Below are positions 5,753 through 7,933 of a DNA stretch of 7,933 bases, one piece after another; positions within the stretch are counted from its first letter, which is position 1; every line of letters begins with the position of its first letter. Source of the DNA: Treponema sp. (lineage in GTDB: Bacteria > Spirochaetota > Spirochaetia > Treponematales > Breznakiellaceae); assembly GCA_009780595.1 (NCBI GenBank), contig WQZT01000070.1, forward strand, positions 1 to 7,933, read 5' to 3'. The position numbers were made by a program, and so were the translations under genes. Below the pieces are notes generated by a model. That model saw nothing but the letters and a program-made list of their open reading frames with translations. It had not been told where the DNA came from and did not search any database.

Positions 5753-7933
5753 TCAGCGCATTTGCCTATAGTGATTAATCAGACATCCGTCCACCAGTAT
5801 GCCGCGCTCGTCATCGGTGAGTTTTCCTACCGACAGCGTAATCTCTTCCGCTTTGTCTCCATGCGCGTTAATGATGTAGGCTTTTAACTCGCTGTCCCCG
5901 CCCAGTATCGCCTTTTTTATCCCCGGAAGGAACATATAATCGCCGAGTTGAAAGCGCGCATGATCGCCTGTGAGCAACGGCAACATCCCCCAGTTGATCA
6001 AATTTGCCCGGTAACGCTTGGTGGCATATTCCCGCGCCAGGTTCGCAGCCGCACCGAGAATCCGCTGGCATGACGCTGCCTGCTCCCGCGCCGAGCCGTC
6101 GCCGGGCTTGTGCGCGTATATCGTACTCCCGACGGCAATCGCCTCCGGCGCGATCCCGCCGCAGCCCGGCAGTACGGCAATCCTCCGGTAAACACCCGCC
6201 AGTTCCGAATTTGCCTGCGGGTTTATTCCCTTTTTTCTATCCTCTTCGATGGCGCGTATCTTCTTCGCCTGAGCCACATACTGCGGGTCTTTGCGGCTCA
6301 ATGCAAATTCCGCCAAACGCTCCGGGTTGGATCGGTACGACGATGTCTCCCCCGACGGGATGAGTTCGTCGGTGGTTGTAACGGGGTCGGTGATGTAGCT
6401 CGCAATCGCAAGCAGAAGGTTGTCCGCAAGCGCGGGAATCGGCGGCCAATCCCGAATGTTTGGTCCAAAGGTCAATTCAGTTTCCGGCTGGGCGTTTCCC
6501 GTTCCGTCATACACCCGCTTTTCATAAATCCCGTTGTCAAAGAAAAAGCGCGGGCTTGTGTAACCGACATCCAGCTCGTCAGCCGCGGTGAGTTTGCCGC
6601 CCCGTATCGCGGTTGCGGCAATCGAACGCGCGTCCATCAGCGCAACAGACGCGATCTGCCCCTCGCCGGGTTTTGAGCCTTCGCGGTTGGGGAAATTGCG
6701 CGTAACGTGCCGGATGGAAAATTCCCCGTGCGCGGGAGTGTCTCCGGCACCAAAGCAGGGACCGCAAAACGCCGAGCGAATCACCACCCCGGCGTTCATC
6801 AGCTTCGCAACCGTACCGTTTTTCACCAGTTCGAGATACGAAGGCTGGCTTTCAGGATACACGTGGAACGAAAAAGTGTCGTTGCTTGCGGCGGCAATTC
6901 CGTTTGCAAAGGCATAATCCAAAACATCGGCAACTGCCGTGATATTTTCAAAAATCCCGCCAGAGCAACCCGCCACGATTGCCTGATCGGCATAAAGCTC
7001 CCCGCCTCTCAGCTTGCTCCTCAAACTAAATTTCACTCCCGGAACTCCAATTGCCTTTGCGCCTTCTTCTTCCACGGCGGCAATAATGTCGGCGGCGTTC
7101 TCTTTGAACTCCCGTATCGTGTAAACATTGCTGGGGTGAAACGGCATCGCGATACACGGCTCGACTTTAGAAAGGTCAACGTGCACCATTCCGTCATAGT
7201 ACGCCACGCTCTGGGGAGCAAGCGTTTTGTAGTCATCCGCGCGCCCGCACAGCGTCAGGTACTCGCGGACAGCATCGTCTGTCCTCCAGATACTGCTCCA
7301 ACTGGCAGCCTCTGTCGTCATCACATCAATGCCGTTGCGGTAATCCACCGAAAGTGTCTCCACCCCATCGCCGATGAACTCCATCACCTTGTTCTGAACG
7401 TAGCCATTTTTGAAAACTGCGCCGATAATCGACAGGGCGACATCCTGCGGGCCAACGCCTTTCCTCAGGCGGCCAGTGAGAAAAACCCCAACCACGCCTG
7501 GGTAGGCAAAATCGTAGGTTCTGCCCACCAACTGCTTGGCAAGTTCCCCGCCGCCCTCCCCCACCGCCATTGTGCCGAGCGCGCCGTAGCGGCTGTGGCT
7601 GTCCGAGCCCAGAATCATCGTGCCGCAGCCCGCCATTTTCTCGCGGTTGTACGAGTGGATAACCGCCAAATGCGGCGGAACATAAATACCGCCGTATTTT
7701 TTCGCGGCGGACAGCGCAAACATGTGGTCGTCTTGGTTGATCGTCCCGCCGACCGCGCCGAGGCTGTTGTGGCAGTTTGTCATCACAAACGGAACAGGAA
7801 AACGCTCCATTCCGCTGGCGCGCGCAGTCTGAATGATACCGACATAGGTGATGTCGTGCGACGTCAGAGAATCAAAGCGAAGTTTCAAGTTCTCCCCGTC
7901 TCCGCTGTTGTGAGTTGCTATAATCGAGTGGGC
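5753..7933 (-). CDS. Aconitase-superfamily hydratase, YbhJ-like, N-terminus outside window
   Basis: This is a [4Fe-4S] hydro-lyase of the aconitase superfamily, closest in my recollection to the proteins annotated 'hydratase' and to E. coli YbhJ, whose substrate is not established. Numbering from TTG 7888: GSDSH at 94-98 matches the active-site DSH of aconitase; Cys308 (VAGCSGG) and Cys375/Cys378 (FCGPC) match the three cluster ligands; RNFPNREGS is at 397-405. The C-terminal swivel domain has GDGSAREQAA at 596-605, equivalent to aconitase GSSREHAA, with catalytic Ser599 and Arg601 kept, and ANLINWGMLPLL at 628-639. No frameshift is seen. The TTG is unlikely as start: 15 further in-frame codons run to the edge and read AHSIIATHNSGDGENL, which looks like conserved coding. 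Full length is probably about 750 aa. It may process the acid imported by TctCBA. Confidence 0.9.
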   Translation of the reverse strand, partial: AHSIIATHNSGDGENLKLRFDSLTSHDITYVGIIQTARASGMERFPVPFVMTNCHNSLGAVGGTINQDDHMFALSAAKKYGGIYVPPHLAVIHSYNREKMAGCGTMILGSDSHSRYGALGTMAVGEGGGELAKQLVGRTYDFAYPGVVGVFLTGRLRKGVGPQDVALSIIGAVFKNGYVQNKVMEFIGDGVETLSVDYRNGIDVMTTEAASWSSIWRTDDAVREYLTLCGRADDYKTLAPQSVAYYDGMVHVDLSKVEPCIAMPFHPSNVYTIREFKENAADIIAAVEEEGAKAIGVPGVKFSLRSKLRGGELYADQAIVAGCSGGIFENITAVADVLDYAFANGIAAASNDTFSFHVYPESQPSYLELVKNGTVAKLMNAGVVIRSAFCGPCFGAGDTPAHGEFSIRHVTRNFPNREGSKPGEGQIASVALMDARSIAATAIRGGKLTAADELDVGYTSPRFFFDNGIYEKRVYDGTGNAQPETELTFGPNIRDWPPIPALADNLLLAIASYITDPVTTTDELIPSGETSSYRSNPERLAEFALSRKDPQYVAQAKKIRAIEEDRKKGINPQANSELAGVYRRIAVLPGCGGIAPEAIAVGSTIYAHKPGDGSAREQAASCQRILGAAANLAREYATKRYRANLINWGMLPLLTGDHARFQLGDYMFLPGIKKAILGGDSELKAYIINAHGDKAEEITLSVGKLTDDERGILVDGCLINHYRQMR

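Noticed and set aside
6004..6676. Long plus-strand open frames inside the hydratase gene
   Set aside because: Their products are rich in Arg, Pro and Ser without domain motifs, while the minus strand carries all aconitase motifs without interruption. They are antisense shadows of GC-rich codons.
1..7933. CRISPR array, tRNA/rRNA genes, insertion sequence or phage genes
   Set aside because: No regularly spaced repeats, no tRNA-like cloverleaf or CCA end, and no transposase or integrase motifs were found on either strand.

Overview
The window (7933 bp) is a bacterial chromosomal segment with moderate GC and dense coding. Its core is a carboxylic-acid uptake locus: a tripartite tricarboxylate transporter (TTT) operon in the canonical order tctC-tctB-tctA, a divergent LysR-type regulator, and a large aconitase-superfamily hydratase. 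The taxon cannot be fixed from the sequence. The mix of TTT transporter, AbrB-family membrane protein, YbhJ-type hydratase and lipoprotein-type TctC would fit an anaerobic, amino-acid- or organic-acid-using lineage such as Synergistota, Spirochaetota or Bacillota. This is a guess, not a result.

Layout, left to right. (1) 1-827, plus strand: 3' part of an AbrB-family membrane protein, cut by the window edge. (2) 828-904: a convergent gap with a hairpin and U-tract that terminates the minus-strand operon, plus short AT-rich tandem repeats. (3) 905-3983, minus strand: tctC (substrate-binding lipoprotein), tctB (small permease) and tctA (large permease). A 60-nt stem-loop without a U-tract lies between tctC and tctB. 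(4) 3984-4174: a divergent control region with a sigma70-type promoter for tctC, a candidate LysR box, two tandem 15-bp repeats and a promoter whose predicted start coincides with the lysR start codon. (5) 4175-5050, plus strand: the LysR regulator. (6) 5135-5681, minus strand: a two-gene toxin-antitoxin module (DUF2281-like antitoxin, then MazF/PemK toxin) with its own promoter. (7) 5753-7933, minus strand: an aconitase-like hydratase whose reading frame stays open to the right edge, so its N-terminus lies outside the window.

How it works together (inference): TctC would capture a di- or tricarboxylate outside the membrane and deliver it to TctA/TctB. The LysR protein would sense it, or a product, and switch on the operon. 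The hydratase could dehydrate or isomerise the imported acid. The toxin-antitoxin cassette sits between regulator and hydratase and looks like an independent unit. I found no tRNA, rRNA, CRISPR array, transposase or integrase. The parts belong to known families. The least described elements are the control region, the probable leaderless regulator mRNA and the pairing of an uncharacterised hydratase with a TTT system.
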